NCBI GenBank assembly: GCA_024399015.1
Contig: JAKSIC010000031.1
Coordinates: 1 to 32,546 of the forward strand
DNA length: 32,546 nucleotides
Direction of reading: 5' to 3'
From: Fibrobacter sp.
GTDB lineage: Bacteria > Fibrobacterota > Fibrobacteria > Fibrobacterales > Fibrobacteraceae
Shown here: in pieces, positions 7,004 to 14,406 of the stretch
Layout of the letters: each line of letters opens with the position of its first letter
How positions within the stretch are numbered: position 1 is the stretch's first letter
Translations under genes and position numbers: made by a program
Notes under the pieces: model-generated
What the model was told of the DNA's origin: nothing
The model's database searches: none
Seen by the model: the letters and a program-made list of their open reading frames with translations, nothing else

Positions 7004-9589
7004 ATGACTATTCTCGACAAGATTGCCCTAGCCCTCCCCGCCGTCGAATCCCCCGCCCGCTATATGGGTGGTGAAGCCAACAGCGTGGTTAAAGATCACA
7101 GCCAGATGCTCTGCCGCATGGCCTTTGTGTTCCCCGACAAGTATGAAATCGGCATGAGCAACAACGGCATCCGCATCCTGTACCATGTGATCAACAAGGA
7201 GCCGGACCTGCTTTGCGAAGTAAGCTTCGCTCCCTGGGAAGACATGGCGAAGGAAATGGAGAAGTACGACATTCCCCTGTACAGCTATGCCAGCTACACT
7301 CCTGTCCGAGATTTTGAAGTCCTGGGCATGACGCTCCAGACCGAATTGAACTTTACCAACGTGCCTTACGTTCTGGACTTGGCCCGAGTTTGCACTTGGA
7401 GCAAGGACCGTAAGGAAGATGATCCCATCGTGGTGGCCGGCGGCCCCGCCATGGCAAACCCCGAACCGGTGGCGGACTTCTTTGACGCCTTCATGATCGG
7501 TGACGGCGAAGATATGATTATCAAGTTCCTGCGCTGTGTTGGCGAGGGCCGCAAGGCAGGACTCCCCCGTAAGCAGATTCTGGAAAACCTGTCCAAGATC
7601 GACGGCGTCTATATCCCCAGCCTTACGCCTACGGTAGTGAATGAATTTGGCGATGTGGTTCCCGCAAATCCGGCAGCCGGCCCTTATGAAAAGACTAACG
7701 GTGTGCGCCGCCAGTTCATTCCTGTCATGGACCGAAAGAACTACCCCATCAAGAACCTGATTGCAAACATGCAGCTGGTTCACAACCGCTTCAGCGTGGA
7801 AGTGATGCGTGGTTGCGCCCAGGGTTGCCGTTTCTGTCAGGCAGGCATCTGGTACCGTCCCTGCCGCGAATTAGATCCAGATGACGTTCTTGAAATTGCC
7901 AAGGAAGGCATCCAGGCCACAGGCGAACGCGAACTTGGCCTGCTCTCCCTTTCCACCGCAGACTACAAGCCGGTGGAAGGCCTTACCGACTCCATCATCG
8001 ACGACCCGTTCTTCGATACCGTGGACGTAAGCCTCCCCTCCATCCGCGTGAACGCCTTCGGCGAAACTTTGGCCCAGAAGATTTCCGCATTGAAGGGCGG
8101 CCGTAGCGCCACCTTCGCTCCCGAAACCGGTTCTGAACGAATCCGCAAGATGATCAACAAGACCATCAGCGACCAGGACATGTACAACGCCGCAGAACAC
8201 GCGTTCTCCAGCGGTTTCAACAAGATCAAGCTGTACACCATGATCGGTTTTCCCACTGAAAACCTGGAAGACATGGAAGCCTTCTGCGGACTCATTGAAA
8301 ACCTGGTGAAAATAGGTCGCAAGTACCTTCGCGGTTGCCAGATTGCAGTTTCCATGGGCATCTTGATTCCGAAGTCCTTCACAGGCCTTCAGTGGGCCCC
8401 CTTCATGGACAAGGAAACCGCACTGAAGCACATTCGCTTCGTTCGCGAAAGATTCTTCAAGCACCCCAACGTAAAGGTGAACTGGGCTGGCTGGGAAATG
8501 AGCCATCTGGAAGCTGTCTACAGCCGCGGCGACCGTCGCCTGGCCCAAGTCATTTACGCAGGCTACAAGAAGGGCCTCACCTTCGAAAGTGACGCCTACC
8601 GTTTCGACTACGAAAAGTGGCTGCAGGTTTGGGAAGAATGCGGCTACGACACTACTTGGGTGTACCGCACCCGCGAAAAGGAAGAAGTGTTCCCCTGGGA
8701 CTTCATCCACGCCGGCACCACCAAGCAGTACCTCCGTCGTGAATGGGAAAAGGCCTTCAAGGAAGACTCCGCCCCCGTTCCCAACTGCAAGTGGGGCGAC
8801 TGCCAGAAATGCGGTATTCCGGGCTTCGGAGCAGAAATCCATTTGGCAAACGATCCGGTGCGCCACAAGGCACCCAGCCGTACCCCCGAAGAAATCAAGA
8901 AGCTGGTGGCAGACCGACGCCCCAAGCAAAAGGACTGCTTCAGCTACAAGATCACCTTCAAGAAGACAGGCCTCAGCCGTTTCCTGCCCCATCACAACAT
9001 GCTGAGCTTCTTCGAACGCACTTTCTTGTGCGCAGGAATTCCCATCAAGTTCAGCGAAGGTTTCAGCCCCAAGCCCCGCATCGTGAACATGGGCGCATTG
9101 CCCCTGGGTCTTGAAACCTACTGCGAAATCATCAGCGTGGAACTTCTGAAGCCTCTGGATATTTCCAAGGAAGGCCTGCCGGAAACCATGAAGAAACTTT
9201 CCGCCCCCTTCCCCCGCGGCATGGAAATCGTGAACATCGAGCCTTTGACCGACAAGCTTTCCAAGCACTTCCCCAAGGCAATGGTCTACAGCTATACCGC
9301 CGACGACATGGATGACGCTCAGGCACAGAACATCCGCGAGCAGTTCAGCGTCAAGAACCTTCCCGTAGTACTCAACCACCGCGGCCAGGAAATCAACTTG
9401 AACGAACACATTCTGGATTTACAGATTCAGGGCAAGACCATCCTCGTGAAGGCAAAGTGCAACGATCAGGGCGGCACCGCAAGCCCCTTCAGCATTTACG
9501 CAGGTCTTCTCGGCAAGGAATACGATCCTAAGAAAGTTGATGATGAAACCAGAAAGTTCCTCATCAAGAAAATCGCCATGGACTTTTAG
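7004..9589 (+). CDS. B12-type radical SAM protein fused to DUF2344 (TIGR03960 + TIGR03936)
   Basis: The 861-residue protein has an N-terminal cobalamin-binding-like region (about 20-210), a radical SAM core with Cys271-x3-Cys275-x2-Cys278 (RGCAQGCRFCQAG), a further Cys cluster CKWGDCQKCG near residue 595, and a C-terminal DUF2344 domain from about 646 (FSYKITFKKTGLSRFLPHHNM). The two halves are known both as neighbouring genes and as a fusion. The substrate is unknown; in other bacteria the pair often lies near ribonuclease G and ribosomal protein genes L21/L27, suggesting an RNA- or ribosome-linked role. It is the most G/C-rich stretch of this part of the window, with strongly biased codons, suggesting good expression. 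No strong ribosome binding site precedes the ATG. Confidence 0.9.
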   Translation: MTILDKIALALPAVESPARYMGGEANSVVKDHSQMLCRMAFVFPDKYEIGMSNNGIRILYHVINKEPDLLCEVSFAPWEDMAKEMEKYDIPLYSYASYTPVRDFEVLGMTLQTELNFTNVPYVLDLARVCTWSKDRKEDDPIVVAGGPAMANPEPVADFFDAFMIGDGEDMIIKFLRCVGEGRKAGLPRKQILENLSKIDGVYIPSLTPTVVNEFGDVVPANPAAGPYEKTNGVRRQFIPVMDRKNYPIKNLIANMQLVHNRFSVEVMRGCAQGCRFCQAGIWYRPCRELDPDDVLEIAKEGIQATGERELGLLSLSTADYKPVEGLTDSIIDDPFFDTVDVSLPSIRVNAFGETLAQKISALKGGRSATFAPETGSERIRKMINKTISDQDMYNAAEHAFSSGFNKIKLYTMIGFPTENLEDMEAFCGLIENLVKIGRKYLRGCQIAVSMGILIPKSFTGLQWAPFMDKETALKHIRFVRERFFKHPNVKVNWAGWEMSHLEAVYSRGDRRLAQVIYAGYKKGLTFESDAYRFDYEKWLQVWEECGYDTTWVYRTREKEEVFPWDFIHAGTTKQYLRREWEKAFKEDSAPVPNCKWGDCQKCGIPGFGAEIHLANDPVRHKAPSRTPEEIKKLVADRRPKQKDCFSYKITFKKTGLSRFLPHHNMLSFFERTFLCAGIPIKFSEGFSPKPRIVNMGALPLGLETYCEIISVELLKPLDISKEGLPETMKKLSAPFPRGMEIVNIEPLTDKLSKHFPKAMVYSYTADDMDDAQAQNIREQFSVKNLPVVLNHRGQEINLNEHILDLQIQGKTILVKAKCNDQGGTASPFSIYAGLLGKEYDPKKVDDETRKFLIKKIAMDF

Positions 9590-9674
9590 TATTTCATTGA
9601 GTCCTCTGCATTTTTTTCATAAGATTCCGAAATTTTAGTGTATATTCTTAGGGTTCTAAATTAAAGGAGTCTTT

Positions 9675-10376
9675 ATGAAGAAGATGTTTATTGCAGCCCT
9701 TACGGCAATGGCTATGTGTTCCTACAGCTATGCTCAGGACGACGAGGAAGAGTACGAAGAAGACGAAGCTCCTGCCGTTGAACAGAGTTCCGCCGCCGAA
9801 GAAGAGGAAGAAGAAGAGGAAGCTCCCGTAGCAAAGAAGGAAAAAACAAAAAAATCCTCCGGCAGCAAACTCAGCTTTGGCCTTGGAATGGGTTTAACCT
9901 CCGGAAATCTCGCTGAACTTGACTTTAAGATCAAGCTGAACCCCAGTATGGAAGCCACCGCTATTTTGGGTTTCAAAAACCACGGTGCAACATCCACTGA
10001 ATCCGGCGGAGTTACTATAAAAGGCTCGGATGGCAGCACATCCTTGAAGATTGGTGCAGGCTTTGACTACTATATTAACATGCCCCTTCTCCCTATTTCT
10101 GCAGGCGCAGAACTAGCCTACTTTACCAATGGTGAAACTGTGGTCGATGCAAGCACTACTAACGAAAATAGCGGGGTTTATTTCGATCTGATGTTCGGTG
10201 TCCACGCACCGATCGCACCCAACTTCACGATTTCAGGAAAGGCAGGTTTGGGAATCGGCTACAACATGACAGAAGTAAACATCACTAATGCAATGGGCGT
10301 TACCGTTACCGCCGAATCCTCTAGAATGGATGTGGGCATCAAGGCCGGTCTGTACGCCACCTGGTACTTCATGTAA
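9675..10376 (+). CDS. Outer-membrane beta-barrel-like protein with acidic N-terminal linker
   Basis: The 233-residue protein begins with a clear signal peptide (cleavage probably after SYSYA, residue ~20). An extremely acidic low-complexity linker follows (Asp/Glu runs, residues 22-50), then a Lys-rich patch, then alternating amphipathic strands (LSFGLGMGLTSG, MEATAILGFK, SLKIGAGFDYYINM, GVYFDLMFGVHAP, MDVGIKAGLYATWYFM). The aromatic C-terminus WYFM fits a small outer-membrane barrel. AAAGGAG (9663-9669) precedes the ATG and a TATATT at 9641-9646 could be a -10 box. No specific family was recognised. A terminator follows directly, so it is a single-gene transcript. Confidence 0.75.
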   Translation: MKKMFIAALTAMAMCSYSYAQDDEEEYEEDEAPAVEQSSAAEEEEEEEEAPVAKKEKTKKSSGSKLSFGLGMGLTSGNLAELDFKIKLNPSMEATAILGFKNHGATSTESGGVTIKGSDGSTSLKIGAGFDYYINMPLLPISAGAELAYFTNGETVVDASTTNENSGVYFDLMFGVHAPIAPNFTISGKAGLGIGYNMTEVNITNAMGVTVTAESSRMDVGIKAGLYATWYFM

Positions 10377-10398
10377 TTTGAAAGGTTGCCAACAATTT

Positions 10399-10430
10399 TA
10401 GCCGCTCCGAAAGGGGCGGCTATTCTTTTA
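10399..10430 (+). terminator. Rho-independent terminator
   Basis: TAGCCGCTCC (10399-10408) pairs with GGGGCGGCTA (10413-10422) around a GAAA tetraloop, with one mismatch-like position, followed by a T-rich tail. It ends the preceding outer-membrane protein gene. Confidence 0.8.
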
Positions 10431-10462
10431 TACAACCCGATTTTGCGGGCAGGATAACAACC

Positions 10463-10675
10463 CTACTCTGCGGGCAGGATAATTTCGATGTGGCTGGTGC
10501 TCACGTTCAGGAAGTGGGTACGGAACAAGTCATGCTCGTTCTTGTCGCTCACCTTCACCTGGGTCACAGCGATAAAGTCCTTGTTTTCGCGGATGTAGTC
10601 GGTAAGACGTTCATCGCGGAGGGTGTCAATTTCACCCGTAATAATAAAACTGTCGGTCCAAATCTTTACTAGCAT
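10463..10675 (-). CDS. Small conserved protein, possibly DUF6812-like
   Basis: The 70-residue protein starts MLVKIWTDSFIITGEIDTL and ends LNVSTSHIEIILPAE, with several short predicted beta strands and no Cys, signal peptide or membrane segment. It resembles small bacterial proteins with the strand pattern of DUF6812, but I cannot confirm that. Upstream on the minus strand TTCTTG-17-TATATT could be a promoter placing the transcript start within about 15 bases of the ATG, so the leader would be very short; only AAGG directly before the ATG resembles a ribosome binding site. It is transcribed alone, divergently from the LOG-family gene. Confidence 0.65.
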   Translation of the reverse strand: MLVKIWTDSFIITGEIDTLRDERLTDYIRENKDFIAVTQVKVSDKNEHDLFRTHFLNVSTSHIEIILPAE

Positions 10676-10713
10676 GCCTTAAATATAAAGTTTTTTCCAA
10701 CTTGCAAGAAGAT

Positions 10714-10735
10714 AAACAACATTTTTTTGTTGTTT
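10714..10735. repeat. Inverted repeat in divergent promoter region
   Basis: AAACAAC (10714-10720) and GTTGTTT (10729-10735) form a 7-bp stem around an A/T loop between the divergent small gene and the LOG-family gene. It may be an operator shared by both. No regulator is suggested by the context. Confidence 0.4.
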
Positions 10736-10789
10736 AATTGGATTTTAAGTGTATTTTACAAAAGTAATCTTTAGCAAAGGAGTTTTATT

Positions 10790-11587
10790 ATGGCAACGAA
10801 AAAGCAGCTCCATCCTGAAATTGGAAAAATGATGTACCACAACGCCGAATTCATGGACAGCGATACCGGCCGTCCTCTCCGCGTTCTCTCTGAATTTTTG
10901 GGTCCCCACCAGGTTTTTGAACAGGAAGATGTAAAGAATACCATCGTTTTCTTCGGTTCCGCCCGCACCTTGCCCATGAAGGAAATCCAGAAGCGTCGCA
11001 AGGGTTGCAAGAACAAGAAGGAACTGGCCCGTCTCAAATCCCTGGAACTGGTAGCCGAATACTACGATGCTGCTCGCGAACTGGGTGCAAAGCTGGGCAA
11101 GTGGGCCAACAAGCGTAAGGAAGGCTACGCCATCATGACCGGCGGTGGCCCGGGCATCATGGAAGCAGGTAACCGCGGCGCTAACGACATTGGCACCCCC
11201 TCTATCGGTCTCAACATCAAGCTGCCCTTTGAACAGCATCCGAACCCCTACATCGACGATGAACTGAATCTTCAGTTTCGCTATTTCTTTGTTCGTAAGT
11301 ACTGGTTCCTGAAGATGGCCAAGGCATTGGTTGTCTTCCCCGGTGGTTTCGGCACCTTGGACGAAATGTTCGAAATGCTGACCTTGATTCAGACCAACAA
11401 GTACGCTCAGGAAATGCCTGTGGTTGTTTACGGTTCCTCCTTCTGGAAGAAAGTGGTGAACTGGGAATACCTGGCAGAAACCGGTATGATCAACAAGGAA
11501 GACCTGGACCTGTTCCACTTCAGCGATTCCGTAGAAGATGCTTACAAATACATTACGGAAACCATTGAAAAGAACGAATCCAAGTAG
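10790..11587 (+). CDS. LOG-family protein (cytokinin riboside 5'-monophosphate phosphoribohydrolase-like)
   Basis: LOG-family enzymes cleave nucleoside 5'-monophosphates to base and ribose 5-phosphate; members were long misnamed lysine decarboxylases. The 265-residue protein shows the Rossmann start IVFFGSARTLPM, the MTGGGPGIMEAGNRGA nucleotide-binding motif and the diagnostic PGGFGTLDE at residues 184-192, preceded by the conserved Arg in FFVRKYWFLKMAKAL. It is longer than the minimal ~190-residue LOG, with an N-terminal extension of about 45 residues and a Lys-rich helical insert near 65-110, as in the larger subgroup. AAAGGAG (10777-10783) precedes the ATG. The cellular substrate cannot be read from the sequence. 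Confidence 0.88.
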   Translation: MATKKQLHPEIGKMMYHNAEFMDSDTGRPLRVLSEFLGPHQVFEQEDVKNTIVFFGSARTLPMKEIQKRRKGCKNKKELARLKSLELVAEYYDAARELGAKLGKWANKRKEGYAIMTGGGPGIMEAGNRGANDIGTPSIGLNIKLPFEQHPNPYIDDELNLQFRYFFVRKYWFLKMAKALVVFPGGFGTLDEMFEMLTLIQTNKYAQEMPVVVYGSSFWKKVVNWEYLAETGMINKEDLDLFHFSDSVEDAYKYITETIEKNESK

Positions 11588-11604
11588 TCACTAACAATAT
11601 TCAA

Positions 11605-11636
11605 AAAACGACCCTGCGAACACAGGGTCGTTTTAT
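11605..11636 (+). terminator. Rho-independent terminator
   Basis: AACGACCCTG (11607-11616) pairs perfectly with CAGGGTCGTT (11623-11632) around a 6-base loop, followed by T's. It separates the LOG-family gene from the kinase gene, which starts only ~14 bases later. Confidence 0.85.
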
Positions 11637-11649
11637 CTATTTTTGAACC

Positions 11650-12750
11650 ATGATTCGAAACTTTTTTGCAGAAACATTGGATCGCGTCTCCCGCAACCTG
11701 TCCCTCCGTCCCGACTACAGCATGGAGGAATACCAACGTTGGTTTGACCAGAATCCGGAATTTCTTCACAATGAATCTGTAAGAAAGATCCAGTTGACCG
11801 AGCCTCTGGCGCTGGAAGGTACGAACAACTTGTTCCGCGCCAAATACTGGCTTGAGCAGCCCGGCAGCGACAAGCATTTGGCAGAACAGGAAATCGTTGT
11901 CAAGATTTGCAAATACTGGACAAAGCCGGGCAAGAACCGCATTCACCGTTTGAACGCCTTGCTCAGCGCCTTCCAGGACGAAATTCGAATCAACAACTTG
12001 ATTCACGCCACCAATATCGAAGGCGTGGTACAGAGCATGGGCGGTGGCATCGCAGGCCGTCACCCGTACCTGAAGATGGAATTCATCAAGGGTTGCTCCC
12101 TGGACAAGACCTTCAAGACAAAACTGAGCGACGACGATGTACTTCATCGTATCGCACAGCTGGCCTACCTGGCAAACACCATCAGTCAGCTGCACTATTA
12201 TCAAGTCGTCCATAAGGATCTGAAACCCAAGAACCTCCTGCTTTGTCAAAACCCGCAGCACAAGAACAACCACAAGATTCTTATCTGCGACTTCGGCTAC
12301 GCCCAGGCAAAGATGCGTGAAACAGTCACCGAATACGGCGGCATGATGACTCCTTGCTACAGCGCTCCGGAACAGGCCATCATGGGAGAAAACCTTTCTT
12401 CTTCCGTAGATTATTTCAGCTTCGGCATCATTGTTCACGAATACCTTACCGGCGAAAAACTGTTCCCGAAACTTATGGACATTTTTGTTGAAGACGGCAA
12501 CCGGGTTACAGACCGCTATTTGGAGCACCTGAAGACAGGTCGCGAAAACCGTTTCCACGATCCACGTTTCCCGGAACTTTCTAAGTGGATCGACCAGCTG
12601 ACAGTCTTCGACAGTTTCGAACGAATGCAGCAGTGTCCCAACTTGTTCGACATTGCCCACAAGCTGCGTGAAGAAGTCAACGCCCAGGGATACCGTGATG
12701 TAAACACAGATTTCCTTTGGAATCAATTAGGTGAGTACGGACGTCGCTAA
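11650..12750 (+). CDS. Serine/threonine protein kinase (Hanks type)
   Basis: The 366-residue protein carries a eukaryotic-like kinase domain with all key residues visible: the VVK lysine (Lys85), a probable helix-C Glu111, the catalytic loop HKDLKPKN (Asp190, Lys192, Asn195), DFG at 214-216, SAPEQA with Glu241 and DYFSFG (Asp254). The catalytic loop reads HKD rather than HRD. There is no membrane segment or extracellular sensor, so it should be a soluble kinase; the C-terminal ~70 residues are helical and unassigned. It starts just after a terminator and has no strong ribosome binding site. The next gene overlaps or follows within 20 bases, so the kinase and that membrane protein probably act together. 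Confidence 0.9.
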   Translation: MIRNFFAETLDRVSRNLSLRPDYSMEEYQRWFDQNPEFLHNESVRKIQLTEPLALEGTNNLFRAKYWLEQPGSDKHLAEQEIVVKICKYWTKPGKNRIHRLNALLSAFQDEIRINNLIHATNIEGVVQSMGGGIAGRHPYLKMEFIKGCSLDKTFKTKLSDDDVLHRIAQLAYLANTISQLHYYQVVHKDLKPKNLLLCQNPQHKNNHKILICDFGYAQAKMRETVTEYGGMMTPCYSAPEQAIMGENLSSSVDYFSFGIIVHEYLTGEKLFPKLMDIFVEDGNRVTDRYLEHLKTGRENRFHDPRFPELSKWIDQLTVFDSFERMQQCPNLFDIAHKLREEVNAQGYRDVNTDFLWNQLGEYGRR

Positions 12751-12769
12751 AAGTGATTATATTCAAAGC

Positions 12770-14266
12770 ATGTCTGATTCACAAAACGCTTTTAAGAAAT
12801 TTTTTGGTAAAGTCAAGGATGTTTTCAAGCGAGTCAATCGCTATTTGAAACCATCCCACTATATTGTTCTGGTTCTTATTTTAGGGTTGGGCGTTTTCAA
12901 CGCCGTTACCGCATTGTCCCCGCAGATGAAGCAGAACAGTCGTGAGAAGAATATCGTCCGTACATTCAATCAATGGTGGAGCGAATCTGGAGCAGAACAA
13001 TTCCGCGCCGTAGGCCTCGAACCCACGGAAAAGATCAAGTCCGAGGAATTCGACCGCTATCGCGAAAGATACCTTTCCCAAAATCCGACCTACATCATTG
13101 AAGACCGCATTCAGGAAATGCGAGGTCAATTCCGCAACTGGTGGGAAGTCCAGGGCGGCCGCGACGCCTACATGCAGGAACACCAGAATTTCATGCCCAC
13201 CGAAGCCGACTATCAGCGAGAACTTGATAAGTGGATCGACAAGTATACCGACAAGTTCCCTCGCTACAACATGGCATTCGTACCCAAGCAGGGACGTTAC
13301 GAGCGCCTGTTCACCAGTTGGATGCTCTTCCCCAGCGCACTCAGTTTCCTGATTTTCGCAGGATTCTTCTTCTTCGCATTCTACCGTTTGCAACCCCGCT
13401 GGCAAATGTATTTCATCGCAGGCTTTGCAGTATTGCTAGCCGTAAGTGGTGGTCTCTTGGTAGACGTTCTCTGCAGCACAAGTTTCTTTGACCATTACGA
13501 TGCTGAACGCTACATGGGTATGAGTCTCGCACTCTGCTTTATGTTGGGCGCCACAGCCTTCGCTCCCCGCAAGGAACTGGCACCGCAATGGGTTACTGCA
13601 GTCGCCATCGCAGGTCTCTTCCTGGATATGATCGTCAACTGGTGCGTGAATCCGGGAATCTTCGGCGCAGTCACCATCCTTTCTCCCGTTTGCTTCGGCC
13701 TTGGCGCTCTTGCAGGTATCAAGATTGAAACTCGTCGTAAGACAAGAGCAGAAGTTCTGGCCGAAAACTTGGAAACTCGCCTCCGCGAAAACGCAAACAA
13801 GAATCCTCTGGCCGAACGCAAGGCCAAGACCCGCAGCATGATTGAAGAAGGCTTCAAGGTTTTCAAGGCTGGCGAAATCAACAACGCGCAGCGCATGCTT
13901 AGCCAAGGCCTTTCCTCCTTGCTCCAGGAACATCCCGTAGACACCCCCACGGTGGTGAACGTTGCCAAGAGGCTCACGACCATGTACATTGACTTCTCCA
14001 GCAACCAATGGTTGGAATGGGGCGAAATTGCCAAAACCAAGAACGCTCCCGAAGCAGCAATCATTCTTTTGAAAAAAGGTCTTTCCGAAGAAAAGGATGC
14101 TAATTTCGCACGCCGTGCTTTGTACACTTTAGGCGAAGTCTGCGTCAATAGCAATATTGAAAAGGAAGACGGTCTCAATAGACTGAGAAAAGTCATCGAG
14201 ATGAACGGCAACGACATTCTGGCAAAGCAGGCAAAGCGCATGCTGGAAATGCACGAAGCCAACTAA
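12770..14266 (+). CDS. Rhomboid-like multi-pass membrane protein with helical repeat C-terminus, probably catalytically dead
   Basis: The 498-residue protein has a first membrane segment (about 31-48), a large hydrophilic loop (~130 residues rich in Trp, Arg and Glu), about five further membrane segments (about 183-320) and a cytoplasmic helical tail with a TPR-like end (ARRALYTLGEVCVNSN). The pattern RYERLFTSWMLFPSA, then YMGMSLALCFMLGA, then SPVCFGLGALAG parallels the rhomboid motifs R.LTS.FLH, GASGA..G.LGA and AH.GGF.AG. The serine is present (GMS) but the GxSG glycine, the TM2 His/Asn and the catalytic His are absent. An in-frame GTG at 12731 would add 13 residues and overlap the kinase stop by 20 bases; neither start has a good ribosome binding site. 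The rhomboid link is my inference. Confidence 0.75.
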   Translation: MSDSQNAFKKFFGKVKDVFKRVNRYLKPSHYIVLVLILGLGVFNAVTALSPQMKQNSREKNIVRTFNQWWSESGAEQFRAVGLEPTEKIKSEEFDRYRERYLSQNPTYIIEDRIQEMRGQFRNWWEVQGGRDAYMQEHQNFMPTEADYQRELDKWIDKYTDKFPRYNMAFVPKQGRYERLFTSWMLFPSALSFLIFAGFFFFAFYRLQPRWQMYFIAGFAVLLAVSGGLLVDVLCSTSFFDHYDAERYMGMSLALCFMLGATAFAPRKELAPQWVTAVAIAGLFLDMIVNWCVNPGIFGAVTILSPVCFGLGALAGIKIETRRKTRAEVLAENLETRLRENANKNPLAERKAKTRSMIEEGFKVFKAGEINNAQRMLSQGLSSLLQEHPVDTPTVVNVAKRLTTMYIDFSSNQWLEWGEIAKTKNAPEAAIILLKKGLSEEKDANFARRALYTLGEVCVNSNIEKEDGLNRLRKVIEMNGNDILAKQAKRMLEMHEAN

Positions 14267-14286
14267 ATCATTCAACAAGTTCAATT

Positions 14287-14316
14287 CGACGCGGTCCAAA
14301 AGACCGCGTTTTTTTA
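14287..14316 (+). terminator. Rho-independent terminator
   Basis: ACGCGGTC (14289-14296) pairs perfectly with GACCGCGT (14302-14309) around a 5-base loop, followed by a run of seven or more T's. It ends the kinase/rhomboid-like operon. Confidence 0.88.
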
Positions 14317-14351
14317 TGGAACAGCCTTGCCGCCTGCGCCGCCGACCCATC

Positions 14352-14382
14352 AAAAAAGGCGAACTCTTTTTCAGAGTTCGCC
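14352..14382 (-). terminator. Rho-independent terminator of the pectate lyase gene
   Basis: GGCGAACTC (14358-14366) pairs with GAGTTCGCC (14374-14382) around a 7-base loop. On the minus strand six T's follow, so it terminates transcription coming from the pectate lyase gene. Confidence 0.85.
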
Positions 14383-14406
14383 CTTAGAAATTAGAGAAAG
14401 AATAAT

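Noticed and set aside
9734-9840. Acidic Glu-rich run in the outer-membrane protein as a microsatellite switch
   Set aside because: The GAA/GAG codons are mixed rather than a perfect repeat and multiples of three would not shift frame.
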